Positions 1-6,932 of a stretch of DNA of 34,004 nucleotides are shown here, one piece after another. Numbering within the stretch: position 1 is the first letter of the stretch; every line of letters starts with the position of its first letter. Below the pieces are notes generated by a model. The model searched no databases. It worked only from the letters and a program-made list of their open reading frames with translations, and was not told the DNA's origin. The DNA comes from an uncultured Oscillospiraceae bacterium (GTDB taxonomy: Bacteria; Bacillota; Clostridia; Oscillospirales; Ruminococcaceae): contig CAJTVI010000021.1 in assembly GCA_910579545.1 (NCBI GenBank), positions 1 through 34,004 on the forward strand, in the 5' to 3' direction. A program made the translations under genes and the position numbers.

Positions 1-150
1 GGCGTTTGGCCCGGCGGCCGCGGCGTTTGGCCGGGCGGCTGCGGCGTTTGGCCGGGCTGCTGGCGGCGCTTGGCCCGACTGCTGGCGGCGTTTGGCCCGG
101 CGGCCGCGGCGTTTGGCCGGGTAGCCGCGGCATCCGCCCGGCGCCCGATG
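1..150. repeat. 21/22-bp tandem minisatellite
   Basis: Seven head-to-tail units start at 1, 22, 43, 65, 87, 108 and about 129. The unit reads approximately GGCGTTTGGCCCGGCGGCCG plus one base. Spacings are 21, 21, 22, 22, 21 and 21 bp, so the two 22-bp steps move the unit into another reading frame. The array runs off the left edge, so its full length is unknown. The last unit is degenerate. There are no spacers between units, so it is not a CRISPR array. Confidence 0.8.
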
Positions 151-248
151 GGGCCCTTTGCCTGCCCCCTTTGCGGTTTTTGGAGGACATTCCCTCCGAG
201 GCGCTGCCGGGCACAGTCTTTTTCCGCTTTGGGGAGGACGTCCCATAA
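3..248 (+). CDS. 3' end of a gene with a C-terminus like the next lipoprotein (partial or broken)
   Basis: One frame is open from the left edge to a TAA at 246-248. Its first two thirds translate the minisatellite into low-complexity Arg/Gly/Ala/Pro-rich sequence. Its last ~20 residues end in GTVFFRFGEDVP. The complete lipoprotein downstream ends in GTLFFRFGQDAA, preceded in both by an E-D-(I/L)-x-x-E-x-L-x-G pattern, so the two C-termini are homologous. This is either the end of a tandem paralogue carrying a repeat-expanded linker, or a remnant in which the repeat replaced the body of the gene. The 22-bp spacings inside the repeat argue that the repeat itself is not under strict coding constraint. 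The rest of the gene lies outside the window. Confidence 0.4.
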   Translation, partial: RLARRPRRLAGRLRRLAGLLAALGPTAGGVWPGGRGVWPGSRGIRPAPDGALCLPPLRFLEDIPSEALPGTVFFRFGEDVP

Positions 249-334
249 GCAACGACCCCATACCGTTGTTTTGGCCCCCCTGCCCGCCCTTGTGGGTTTG
301 CGGGGGGAGATGATAAAAACAGGAGAATCATGTT

Positions 335-1198
335 ATGAAACGGTTATTGAGCGCATTCCTTATCCTTTGCCTGCTGCTGAGCCTTGCGGCCTGCGGCGGC
401 GCGTCTTCCGCCCCTGCGGCGGGCGGCGCGGAGCCGGCGGACCCGGCGTCCAGCACGCCCGCGTCCAGCGCGCCGGCCTGCGAGCACGACTGGCAGCCGG
501 CCACCTATGACGCGCCGGAGACCTGCGCAAAATGCGGCGAGACGCAGGGCGAGCCAAAGCAGACCTTTTTTGCCGAGAACGACCTTGAGGTGGCCGGACA
601 GCTGCCGGGCGACACGGCGCCCGTCACCTTTGTCACCTATCTGAAGGACGACCGCTCGCAGTTTTATTGCTTTGAGGACGGCACGGCAGCCTTTTACTCA
701 ATCGTGGAGCCGGCCGAGGAGGAGGGCTATAAAAAGGTCACCCTCCAGGTGGATGTGATCCTGCCCATCCGGGATCCGGACCATATCCTGAACGGCACCT
801 ACCGCTATACCTGGACGAGCGGCATTTATGATTTGTACACCGGCCTGGAGATCCCGCAGGCGGATCAGTCGAATGGCGGCGGCTTTTCCTCCGAGATCCT
901 CATCGATGGGCAGCCCTGCCCGGTCGGCCATTTCCGGCAGGACGAATGGAGCAGCGGCGACTATTATACCCGGGACGACGGCCTTGACGGGCTGGATGCG
1001 TACTGCTGCGCCACGATCGAGCTTGTAGTGCCCGAGGCCTACGACGGCCTGGTATTTGCGCTGATCCCTAAATTTGAGCCCACCATCCTTACCGGGAACG
1101 AGGAAGAGGACCCGGCCCCCGTTGTGGTCACCGAGGACCTGAGCCCCGAGCGGCTGGCCGGCACCCTCTTCTTCCGCTTTGGGCAGGACGCCGCGTAA
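335..1198 (+). CDS. Secreted lipoprotein of unknown function
   Basis: A 287-residue protein with a typical lipoprotein signal: Lys-Arg at positions 2-3, a hydrophobic stretch, then SLAAC with the lipidated Cys at residue 20. A low-complexity Ala/Pro/Ser linker follows to about residue 48. Then comes a small Cys/His motif (C49, H51, C64, C67, in the pattern C-x-H-x-W...T-C-x-x-C-G-x-T) often found after the signal in extracellular proteins of gut Clostridia. The remaining ~215 residues match nothing I recognise and look like an all-beta domain. The start is supported by AGGAGA about 10 bases upstream. The C-terminal 20 residues match the end of the upstream partial gene, so tandem paralogues are likely. 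A strong terminator follows. Function unknown. Confidence 0.85.
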   Translation: MKRLLSAFLILCLLLSLAACGGASSAPAAGGAEPADPASSTPASSAPACEHDWQPATYDAPETCAKCGETQGEPKQTFFAENDLEVAGQLPGDTAPVTFVTYLKDDRSQFYCFEDGTAAFYSIVEPAEEEGYKKVTLQVDVILPIRDPDHILNGTYRYTWTSGIYDLYTGLEIPQADQSNGGGFSSEILIDGQPCPVGHFRQDEWSSGDYYTRDDGLDGLDAYCCATIELVVPEAYDGLVFALIPKFEPTILTGNEEEDPAPVVVTEDLSPERLAGTLFFRFGQDAA

Positions 1199-1248
1199 GG
1201 AAAAGGGCGTCCGGCCGTACCGCCGGCGCCTCCCGCCGCACCTTTTTG

Positions 1249-1284
1249 CAAAGAGGCCTGTGTAAAGCAGGCCTCTTTGTTTTG
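1249..1284 (+). terminator. Intrinsic terminator of the lipoprotein gene
   Basis: A perfect 12-bp stem, CAAAGAGGCCTG (1249-1260) against CAGGCCTCTTTG (1268-1279), has a 7-base loop and runs into TTTTG. It lies 50 bases after the lipoprotein stop. Confidence 0.88.
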
Positions 1285-1412
1285 CCCGCAAGGCACGCCT
1301 TTTGTGCCCGGCCCTGGATCCGGCCGCCTGGAAAAAGCTTGGAAAAAATCCAAAAAAAGTACAGAAAAAGCTTGCAGCGGGCCAAAAAGCGGCCAAAAGC
1401 CGCCCTTTGTTA

Positions 1413-1428
1413 CAGATAACGTTACATA
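1413..1428. promoter_or_regulatory. Weak, distal operator-like site
   Basis: CAGATAACGTTACATA shares 11 of 16 positions with the perfect palindrome found at 7047-7062. It lies about 95 bases upstream of the -35 of the sugar operon. A half-site TTTTCTG also occurs at 1474-1480. It could be an auxiliary looping site; on its own the match is weak. Confidence 0.25.
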
Positions 1429-1508
1429 AATATCAAGCTTCCGCCCTTGTGAGAAACGTCTAAAAGGAAAAGATTTTCTGTGAAATGCGTAAAATATGCA
1501 CAAAATAA

Positions 1509-1538
1509 TTGACTTTTGAGAACTAAAAGTGGTATTTT
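1509..1538 (+). promoter_or_regulatory. Probable sigma-A promoter of the sugar operon
   Basis: TTGACT at 1509-1514 and TATTTT at 1533-1538 are 18 bp apart in a conspicuously AT-rich patch, in contrast to the GC-rich genes around it. It lies about 50 bases upstream of the regulator start. The other operon genes follow with short gaps, so this is probably the main promoter of the cluster. No other convincing promoter was found between 1.6 and 12.6 kb. Confidence 0.65.
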
Positions 1539-1543
1539 AATTA

Positions 1544-1570
1544 CAGAATACGTTTTCTATTTCAGAAAAC
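1544..1570. promoter_or_regulatory. LacI-type operator just downstream of the -10
   Basis: CAGAATACGTTTTCTA (1544-1559) is an imperfect palindrome centred on CG, as LacI-family operators are. It matches 14 of 16 positions of the perfect palindrome inside the nagA-like gene. A further half-site CAGAAAAC sits at 1563-1570. Its position over the transcription start suits repression, and autoregulation by the adjacent LacI-family protein is the simplest reading. Confidence 0.6.
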
Positions 1571-1589
1571 CGGGAAGGAATCATGCCGA

Positions 1590-2612
1590 ATGGAACATGT
1601 GACCCTGAAGGACGTAGCCAAAGCCACCGGGTTTTCCATTACAACGGTATCGCGGGTGCTGGGCGGGGTCGATTACCCGGTGCACGCCGACACCCGGGAC
1701 ACCATCTGCAAGGCGGCAAAGGAACTGAACTACATCCCCAACATCCTGGCGCGGAGCCTCAAGACCCAGGTAAGCAAGGATGTGGCGGTGGTGATGCCCT
1801 CCATTACCAACCCCTTTTACACCTCCATCATCATGGGGATCGAGGGCGCCCTGTCGGCCCAGGGCTACAACATGCTCACCTACCTTACCCGGATGAACCG
1901 CGCCAAGGATTCCGAACTGGTTACCAGCCTGCGGGGCAAGATGATCGCGGGGGTGATCGTGGCTGCCGACTGCCTGACCCCCTCCCTGTCCAACAGCCTG
2001 CTGCTGCTCAAAAAAAGCGGCATCCCCTTTGTAATTACCGACTATACCCCCGACCTCAGCGAGCCTTCCCCCGGCGTATTTTTTGATTATCGCCGGGGCG
2101 GGCAGATGGCGGCGCGCTACCTGCTGGAGCAGGGCCACCGCAGGATCGCCTATGCCACCCGTACATTGGACCGGCTCTCCCGCCGCGGCCTTAAGGATGG
2201 GTTCTGCGAGGTGATGGCCTCGCTGGGAGCCCCCTTTGGCGAAAAGGATGTGTTTATTTCCCGCAGCAAAAGCGATTTTGACGCCAGCGCCGAACTGGCG
2301 CAGCTGCTGCTGGAAAAGGCCGGCCAGTATACCGCCGTGTTTGCAAACAACGACGCGGTGGCCGTTGGCATGATCGCCGAACTGGCCCGCCAGGGGGTTC
2401 GGGTCCCCGAGGACATCAGCGTAATGGGCTTTGATAACTGCGTGTTTGCCAAGATGTCCAGCCCGGCGCTGACCACGGTGCAGGTGCCGGCAGAGGACAT
2501 GGGCAGCCTGGCCGCCAAGTCCATCCTGGAGGAACTGGCCGGCAAAAAGGTGGAGTACAGCATCTATCTTGAGCCCAAGATCGTGGAACGGCGGTCCGTT
2601 CAAAAACTGTAA
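1590..2612 (+). CDS. LacI-family transcriptional regulator
   Basis: A 340-residue repressor of normal family length. The N-terminal helix-turn-helix (residues about 4-24, ending T-T-V-S-R-V-L) and the hinge-helix pattern A-R-S-L-K (54-58) are canonical. The rest is a periplasmic-binding-protein-like effector domain, with V-M-P-S-I-T-N-P-F-Y near residue 70 and the F-A-N-N-D-A-V-A and G-F-D-N patterns near 250-285. It starts at ATG 1590 behind GGAAGGAA. It is first in a co-directional cluster for amino-sugar-type catabolism and transport, so its ligand is probably a sugar or sugar phosphate from that pathway. Operator-like sequences lie at its own promoter and inside the nagA-like gene. The effector cannot be predicted from sequence alone. 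Confidence 0.93.
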   Translation: MEHVTLKDVAKATGFSITTVSRVLGGVDYPVHADTRDTICKAAKELNYIPNILARSLKTQVSKDVAVVMPSITNPFYTSIIMGIEGALSAQGYNMLTYLTRMNRAKDSELVTSLRGKMIAGVIVAADCLTPSLSNSLLLLKKSGIPFVITDYTPDLSEPSPGVFFDYRRGGQMAARYLLEQGHRRIAYATRTLDRLSRRGLKDGFCEVMASLGAPFGEKDVFISRSKSDFDASAELAQLLLEKAGQYTAVFANNDAVAVGMIAELARQGVRVPEDISVMGFDNCVFAKMSSPALTTVQVPAEDMGSLAAKSILEELAGKKVEYSIYLEPKIVERRSVQKL

Positions 2613-2632
2613 ACGAGAGGAGCGAACAGGGT

Positions 2633-3385
2633 ATGGAGATCTATGTGGCAAAAACTGCGGAGGAAATGGGGGTCAGGGCGGCCAGGGTCATTGCGGACAA
2701 GCTGCGGGAGGCGATCCAAAAAAGGGGCGAGGCGCGGCTGGTGCTTTCCACCGGGGGGTCCCAGTTTGAGACACTGGCGGCCTTGCTCAAAGAGCCGCTG
2801 GACTGGAGCGCGGTGACCGCGTTCCATCTGGACGAATACATCGGGCTGCCCGAAACCCACATCGCCTCCTTCCGCCGGTACCTGCACGAGCGGTTCGCGG
2901 ACCACCTGCCGCTGAAGGAATTTGTGTATGTGGAGCCGGAAGGGGACCTTGATGCCTGCATCCGCCGCCTCACCGGGCGGCTGCGCGAAAAACCGGTGGA
3001 CGTGGGCGCCATTGGCATTGGGGAAAACGCGCACATCGCCTTTAACGACCCGCCGGCCGATTTTGCCACCCGCGAGGCCTATATCGTGGTGGACCTGGAC
3101 CCCCGCTGCAAAAAACAGCAGGTGGGCGAGGGCTGGTTCCAAAGCGAGGACGAGGTGCCCGGCCAGGCCGTATCCATGACCCCCTACCAGATCATGCAGT
3201 GCCGCTGCATCGTGTCCGCCGTGCCGCACAAGGTCAAGGCGGCCGCGGTAAAAAAGGTGCTGGAAGCGGCAAGCGCCGACCCCATGGTGCCCGGCTCGCT
3301 GCTCAAGACCCACCCCGATTTCCATCTGTTCCTGGACGCGGATTCCGCCTCGGCGTGTGACGGGGCGCTTTTGGGCGGCAGGTAA
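2633..3385 (+). CDS. NagB-like sugar-phosphate deaminase/isomerase
   Basis: A 250-residue member of the glucosamine-6-phosphate deaminase / 6-phosphogluconolactonase superfamily (COG0363). Family landmarks are STGGSQ (39-44, phosphate loop), F-H-L-D-E-Y (64-69, catalytic Asp67) and GIGENAHIAFNDPP (128-141, His134). Compared with E. coli NagB, the active-site loop has Asn for Asp141, Ala for Gly142 and Asp139 in place of Glu148. It therefore belongs to a divergent clade whose substrate may not be plain glucosamine-6-phosphate. The start follows the regulator by 20 bases, with a GAGAGGAG ribosome site. Being in an operon with a NagA-like deacetylase supports the last, deaminating/isomerising step to a fructose-6-phosphate-like product; this is inference. 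Confidence 0.8.
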   Translation: MEIYVAKTAEEMGVRAARVIADKLREAIQKRGEARLVLSTGGSQFETLAALLKEPLDWSAVTAFHLDEYIGLPETHIASFRRYLHERFADHLPLKEFVYVEPEGDLDACIRRLTGRLREKPVDVGAIGIGENAHIAFNDPPADFATREAYIVVDLDPRCKKQQVGEGWFQSEDEVPGQAVSMTPYQIMQCRCIVSAVPHKVKAAAVKKVLEAASADPMVPGSLLKTHPDFHLFLDADSASACDGALLGGR

Positions 3386-3390
3386 GAAGC

Positions 3391-5334
3391 ATGAAGCGGG
3401 ACGGAATGGACGCATACGCCTGTCTTGTGCGGGCCCTGCAAAAAAAGTACCGCGCGCGGGACCGGGCCGTGGCCCAACTGCTGGACGCGCAGGACCCTGA
3501 GCGGGCCGCGGAGCGGGCACAGGCCATGAGGGAAACCCTTGCAAAGGCCCTGCTGCCCTGGCCTGCCCCGCCCGCCGAAGGGCGGGTGGTCAAGCGGTAC
3601 GAAGGGGACGGCTATGCCATAGAAAACGTTATCATCGAAAGCCGCGAGGGGGATCTGGTGCCCCTGAACCTCTACCTGCCCCAAACCGCCGCGCCCCCCT
3701 GGCCCGCGGTAGTGGTCTCGCTGGGGCACTGGCCGGAGGGCAAGGCCATGCGGGAAAACCGCGTCCTCTGCGCCAACCTGGCGCGGCTGGGCATTGCGGC
3801 CGCCACCTACGACCCGCTCTGCCAGGGCGAGCGCGCCCCCTTTGACGCCAAAGAACTCGCGCGCCGGTTTGGCCCCCTTGCCGAGGACATGCAGGCGGTA
3901 AGCCTGCACATGCAGCCGGGCAACCTGGCCTACCTGCTGGGCAAAAACCTGGGCGGGCAGTTTTTGCGGGACAGCCGCTGGGCGGTGGATCATCTGTGCG
4001 CCCGGCCCGAGATCGACGCCGGCCGCATTGGGGCGGCGGGCCAGTCCGGCGGGGGGACCCAGACGACCTGGCTGGCCGCGCTGGACGAGCGCATCCGCTG
4101 CTACGCCCCCATCCAGTGCCTGACCCAGCAGTCCCTGGCCCTCGCGGGCAGCGGGATCGGGGACTGCGAACAGAGTATCCTGGGCATCAGCGCGGGCCGC
4201 GAGGGCTTTGACTATGCCGATGTGCTGTGGGCGGCTTTTCCCAAGCCCTGCCGGGTCTGCGCGGCGCAGGACGACTTTTTCCCGCTGGCGGGGGTGCGGC
4301 ATCTGGAAAGCGAACTGACCCGCCTGTACGCCCTGGCCGGCGCGGCGCAGGATTTTTCGGTGCGGGTGGTGCCCGGAGGGCATTGGCCGGGGCCCGAAAC
4401 CCGCCTTTTGGTGTACGACTTTTTCTGCCGGCAGTTTTTGGGCCGGCCCGGCCCGGCGCAGGAGCCGGACTTCCGCCTGCCCCAGCCGGAACAGCTGGCC
4501 TGCCTTATGCCGGGGCGGCAGGGCCGGACGGCCGCCGCGGCCCTTGGCCCGGCGCTGCGCAGCGCCCAGGCGGCCCGCCCCAAGGACCCGGCGGAACTGA
4601 AGACCCGGCTCGAGGCGCGCTTTTTGCAGCCGCCGCCCTGCTGCGGCGTGTCCCCCCTCTGGCAGCAAAATGGCTGGGCCGGGGCGCTGCTCGATCCCCA
4701 AAAGCGGCGGCCGGCGGCTTTCCGGTACCGGCTTGGCGGCCATCCCACCCTCTGTGTGAGCGTGCTGGACCCCGGCGCGTCCCCCGGCGCCCTGCACGCG
4801 CTGGCCGCGGACTGGCTTGACCTGCTGCCCTGGGGGATGCACAGCGCCTATGCCAAACGGACCGCGGGCTACGATGAGGAGACCATGCTCTTTAACGCAT
4901 CGGCCGTTTTGGGCAAAAGCATCCTGCGGCTGCGGCTGCGCCAGCTTGCCGGCGCGGTGCGGTGGCTGGAACAGGCGGCCCCCCATCAAACGCTGCTGTT
5001 TGTGGGGCAGGGCCCCGGCGCGGTGCTGGCGCTGCTTGCGGCTGCGCTGCTGCCCAGGGCGGGTGGGGCGGTCCTGCTCGACGCGCAGCTGGGCTGGGAC
5101 GAACTGTTTGACGCACCCTTTTACCAGCTTGCCGAAACCACCATCGACCCGGGGCTGCCGGCCCTCTGCGACCTGCCCGGGCTGGCAGGGCTGGCCGGGA
5201 GGGTATGCGCCGTAAACCCGCTGGGCCCGGACGCCCTGCCGTTGGCGCGGGGCAGCGCCACGCCGATCCCCGCCGTATGGGCGCGGGACGGCTGGGCAGC
5301 GGCCGCCGCCTGGCTCAAGGAGGAACTATGCTGA
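3391..5334 (+). CDS. Two-domain alpha/beta hydrolase (acetyl-xylan-esterase-like)
   Basis: A 647-residue cytoplasmic protein with no signal peptide. The N-terminal domain (about 60-355) is an alpha/beta hydrolase of the dienelactone-hydrolase/acetyl-xylan-esterase kind: nucleophile elbow G-Q-S-G-G-G at 217-222 (Ser219), acid candidates D294/D295, and H331 in G-G-H-W. The C-terminal part (about 440-647) looks like a second hydrolase fold, but its elbow is G-Q-G-P-G at 539-543 with Gly where Ser should be, so it is probably inactive. It starts 5 bases after the deaminase stop and overlaps the next gene by 7 bases, so translation is likely coupled. The likely role is removal of an ester (perhaps O-acetyl) from an imported sugar; the exact substrate is unknown. 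Confidence 0.75.
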   Translation: MKRDGMDAYACLVRALQKKYRARDRAVAQLLDAQDPERAAERAQAMRETLAKALLPWPAPPAEGRVVKRYEGDGYAIENVIIESREGDLVPLNLYLPQTAAPPWPAVVVSLGHWPEGKAMRENRVLCANLARLGIAAATYDPLCQGERAPFDAKELARRFGPLAEDMQAVSLHMQPGNLAYLLGKNLGGQFLRDSRWAVDHLCARPEIDAGRIGAAGQSGGGTQTTWLAALDERIRCYAPIQCLTQQSLALAGSGIGDCEQSILGISAGREGFDYADVLWAAFPKPCRVCAAQDDFFPLAGVRHLESELTRLYALAGAAQDFSVRVVPGGHWPGPETRLLVYDFFCRQFLGRPGPAQEPDFRLPQPEQLACLMPGRQGRTAAAALGPALRSAQAARPKDPAELKTRLEARFLQPPPCCGVSPLWQQNGWAGALLDPQKRRPAAFRYRLGGHPTLCVSVLDPGASPGALHALAADWLDLLPWGMHSAYAKRTAGYDEETMLFNASAVLGKSILRLRLRQLAGAVRWLEQAAPHQTLLFVGQGPGAVLALLAAALLPRAGGAVLLDAQLGWDELFDAPFYQLAETTIDPGLPALCDLPGLAGLAGRVCAVNPLGPDALPLARGSATPIPAVWARDGWAAAAAWLKEELC

Positions 5335-6083
5335 AGTTTGCAGACTGCAACATCCAGGTGGGCCAGCCAAACGCGGTATCCGGCTGGCGGATCTACGACA
5401 GCGCGCAGATCGCGCGGGAGGCGCAGCGATGCGGCATCCGGCGGGGCCTTGCCTGGCACAGCGGCGCGCTGGACCTGCATCCCCTGGACGGCAACGCGGA
5501 GATCGGCCAGGTCTGCCGCACCGAACCCTTTTTCCTGCCGGTATGGGTGTGCATGCCCAACCACACCGGGGAATTTTACGACCCGGCGGCCCTCCGGGCG
5601 CAGCTGGCCGAGCATGGGGTATGCGCGGTGCGGCTTGCCCCAAAATATAATGTGCTGGGCTATTCGCTGGCCGACTGGTGCTGCGGGCAGCTGCTGGACA
5701 TGCTGGACAAGGCCGGGATCCCGGCCCTGCTGGACGCGGACCAGGCCGACTGGGAAACGGTGCACGCGGTCTGCTGCGCCCACCCCGGCCTGCGGCTGGT
5801 GATCACCAACCTGTACTACCGGCAGGCGCGCTACCTGTTCCCGCTGCTCAAGCTGCACCCGGGGCTCTACCTGGAAACAAGCGGCCTCAAGTCTTTTGGG
5901 CTTCTGCAGACCTTTTGCGAGCAGGTGGGGGCGCACAAGCTGCTGTTTGGCAGCAACCTGGGCACCTTTTCGGCCGGCAGCGCGGTGTGTATCGTGCAGT
6001 ACGCGCTGATCAGCCAAAAGGACAAGGAAGCCATTGCGGCACGCAACCTGGAGCTGCTGCTGGAAAGGAAGCTGGTGGATTGA
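5328..6083 (+). CDS. Amidohydrolase-like protein lacking metal ligands (possible pseudoenzyme)
   Basis: The preferred start is ATG 5328, behind AAGGAGGAAC and overlapping the esterase stop, which gives 251 residues. An upstream in-frame start is inside the esterase gene. The overall pattern is that of the amidohydrolase_2 TIM-barrel family and resembles the next gene. However, each expected metal or catalytic position is changed: the first-strand H-x-H is C-N-I-Q (7-10), the strand-5 His is within L-L-D-A-D, the G-H of strand 6 is I-T-N, and the strand-8 G-S-D is G-S-N (209-210). It is probably either a structural or allosteric partner of its neighbour or an enzyme with different chemistry. 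The family call rests on fold-level pattern and context. Confidence 0.6.
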   Translation: MLKFADCNIQVGQPNAVSGWRIYDSAQIAREAQRCGIRRGLAWHSGALDLHPLDGNAEIGQVCRTEPFFLPVWVCMPNHTGEFYDPAALRAQLAEHGVCAVRLAPKYNVLGYSLADWCCGQLLDMLDKAGIPALLDADQADWETVHAVCCAHPGLRLVITNLYYRQARYLFPLLKLHPGLYLETSGLKSFGLLQTFCEQVGAHKLLFGSNLGTFSAGSAVCIVQYALISQKDKEAIAARNLELLLERKLVD

Positions 6084-6890
6084 ATGGAGCAGGCGCGCTC
6101 ACTGGCCCAGGCCGCTTTGAACGGCGAGACACTGGCCGGCGAATATATTGCAGACTGCCATATGCACAACGCCCGGGTGGCAAACTTTTTCAGCCGGTTT
6201 GACCATTACCGGGACCTGATCGCCCAGATGGACCGCATTGGCGTGACCTGCGGGCTGGTCTCGAACCTCTGGACGACCGGCGAATGCTGGCAGGCCCACC
6301 CCGAACTGCTGGCCATGTGCCAGGAGTACCCGGGCCGGTTTTGGGGCTATCTGGCCCCCAACCCCCACCGGGAGGGCTGGCGGGACGAGATGGAACGGTT
6401 TTGCGGCCTGCCCTGCTTTAAAGGGATCAAGCTGCACCCGGTGCTGCACAAGCTGGACCTTGCCAGCCCGGAATACCGCTGGGTCTACGGCTGGGCCGGC
6501 GAGCGGGGGCTGCCCATCCTGCTGCACACCTGGGGGCAGGAGGTGCTGCGCTTTGACGCGCTGGCCAGGGAGTACCCCCGCACCGCCTTTATCCTGGGCC
6601 ACTCGGGAGGCGAGGAGGACGCGGTAAAAAGCGCCATTGGGGTGGCCGCCCGCCGCGAACAGGTCTATCTGGACACCGCCTGCTCCTATGTGTGGCATGG
6701 GGCGCTGGAGGCGATGGTGCGCGGCGCCGGGGCCCACAAGGTGCTGTACGGCTCGGACGCGTACTGGAACTCGATGGAGGCGGCGGTCGGCCGGGTGGTG
6801 CTGGCGCAGCTGCCGGACGAGGAAAAGCGGCTGGTGCTGGGCCTTAACGCAAAACGGCTGTTTGACCTGCCGGACCCCTGCGGCGCATAG
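6084..6890 (+). CDS. Metal-dependent amidohydrolase (amidohydrolase_2 family)
   Basis: A 268-residue TIM-barrel hydrolase with a full ligand set: D-C-H-M-H at 24-28, G-I-K-L-H-P (K116, H118), L-L-H-T-W (H148), L-G-H-S-G-G (H173) and Y-G-S-D (D225). Its ATG directly follows the TGA of the preceding amidohydrolase-like gene, so the two are translationally coupled and probably made in equal amounts. The family includes decarboxylases, lactonases and amide hydrolases, so the reaction cannot be fixed. In this operon it probably processes the sugar moiety before or after deacetylation. There is no signal peptide, so it acts in the cytoplasm. Confidence 0.8.
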   Translation: MEQARSLAQAALNGETLAGEYIADCHMHNARVANFFSRFDHYRDLIAQMDRIGVTCGLVSNLWTTGECWQAHPELLAMCQEYPGRFWGYLAPNPHREGWRDEMERFCGLPCFKGIKLHPVLHKLDLASPEYRWVYGWAGERGLPILLHTWGQEVLRFDALAREYPRTAFILGHSGGEEDAVKSAIGVAARREQVYLDTACSYVWHGALEAMVRGAGAHKVLYGSDAYWNSMEAAVGRVVLAQLPDEEKRLVLGLNAKRLFDLPDPCGA

Positions 6891-6932
6891 GCCGGGCGGG
6901 GGCAGGCGATCCAAAAGGAGGGGATCTGGCAA

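Noticed and set aside
1..150. CRISPR array
   Set aside because: Units of 21-22 bp abut directly with no unique spacers, and no cas genes are seen.
1583..1592. ATG at 1583 as start of the regulator
   Set aside because: It is in another frame. The LacI-family reading frame begins at 1590 with correct ribosome-site spacing.
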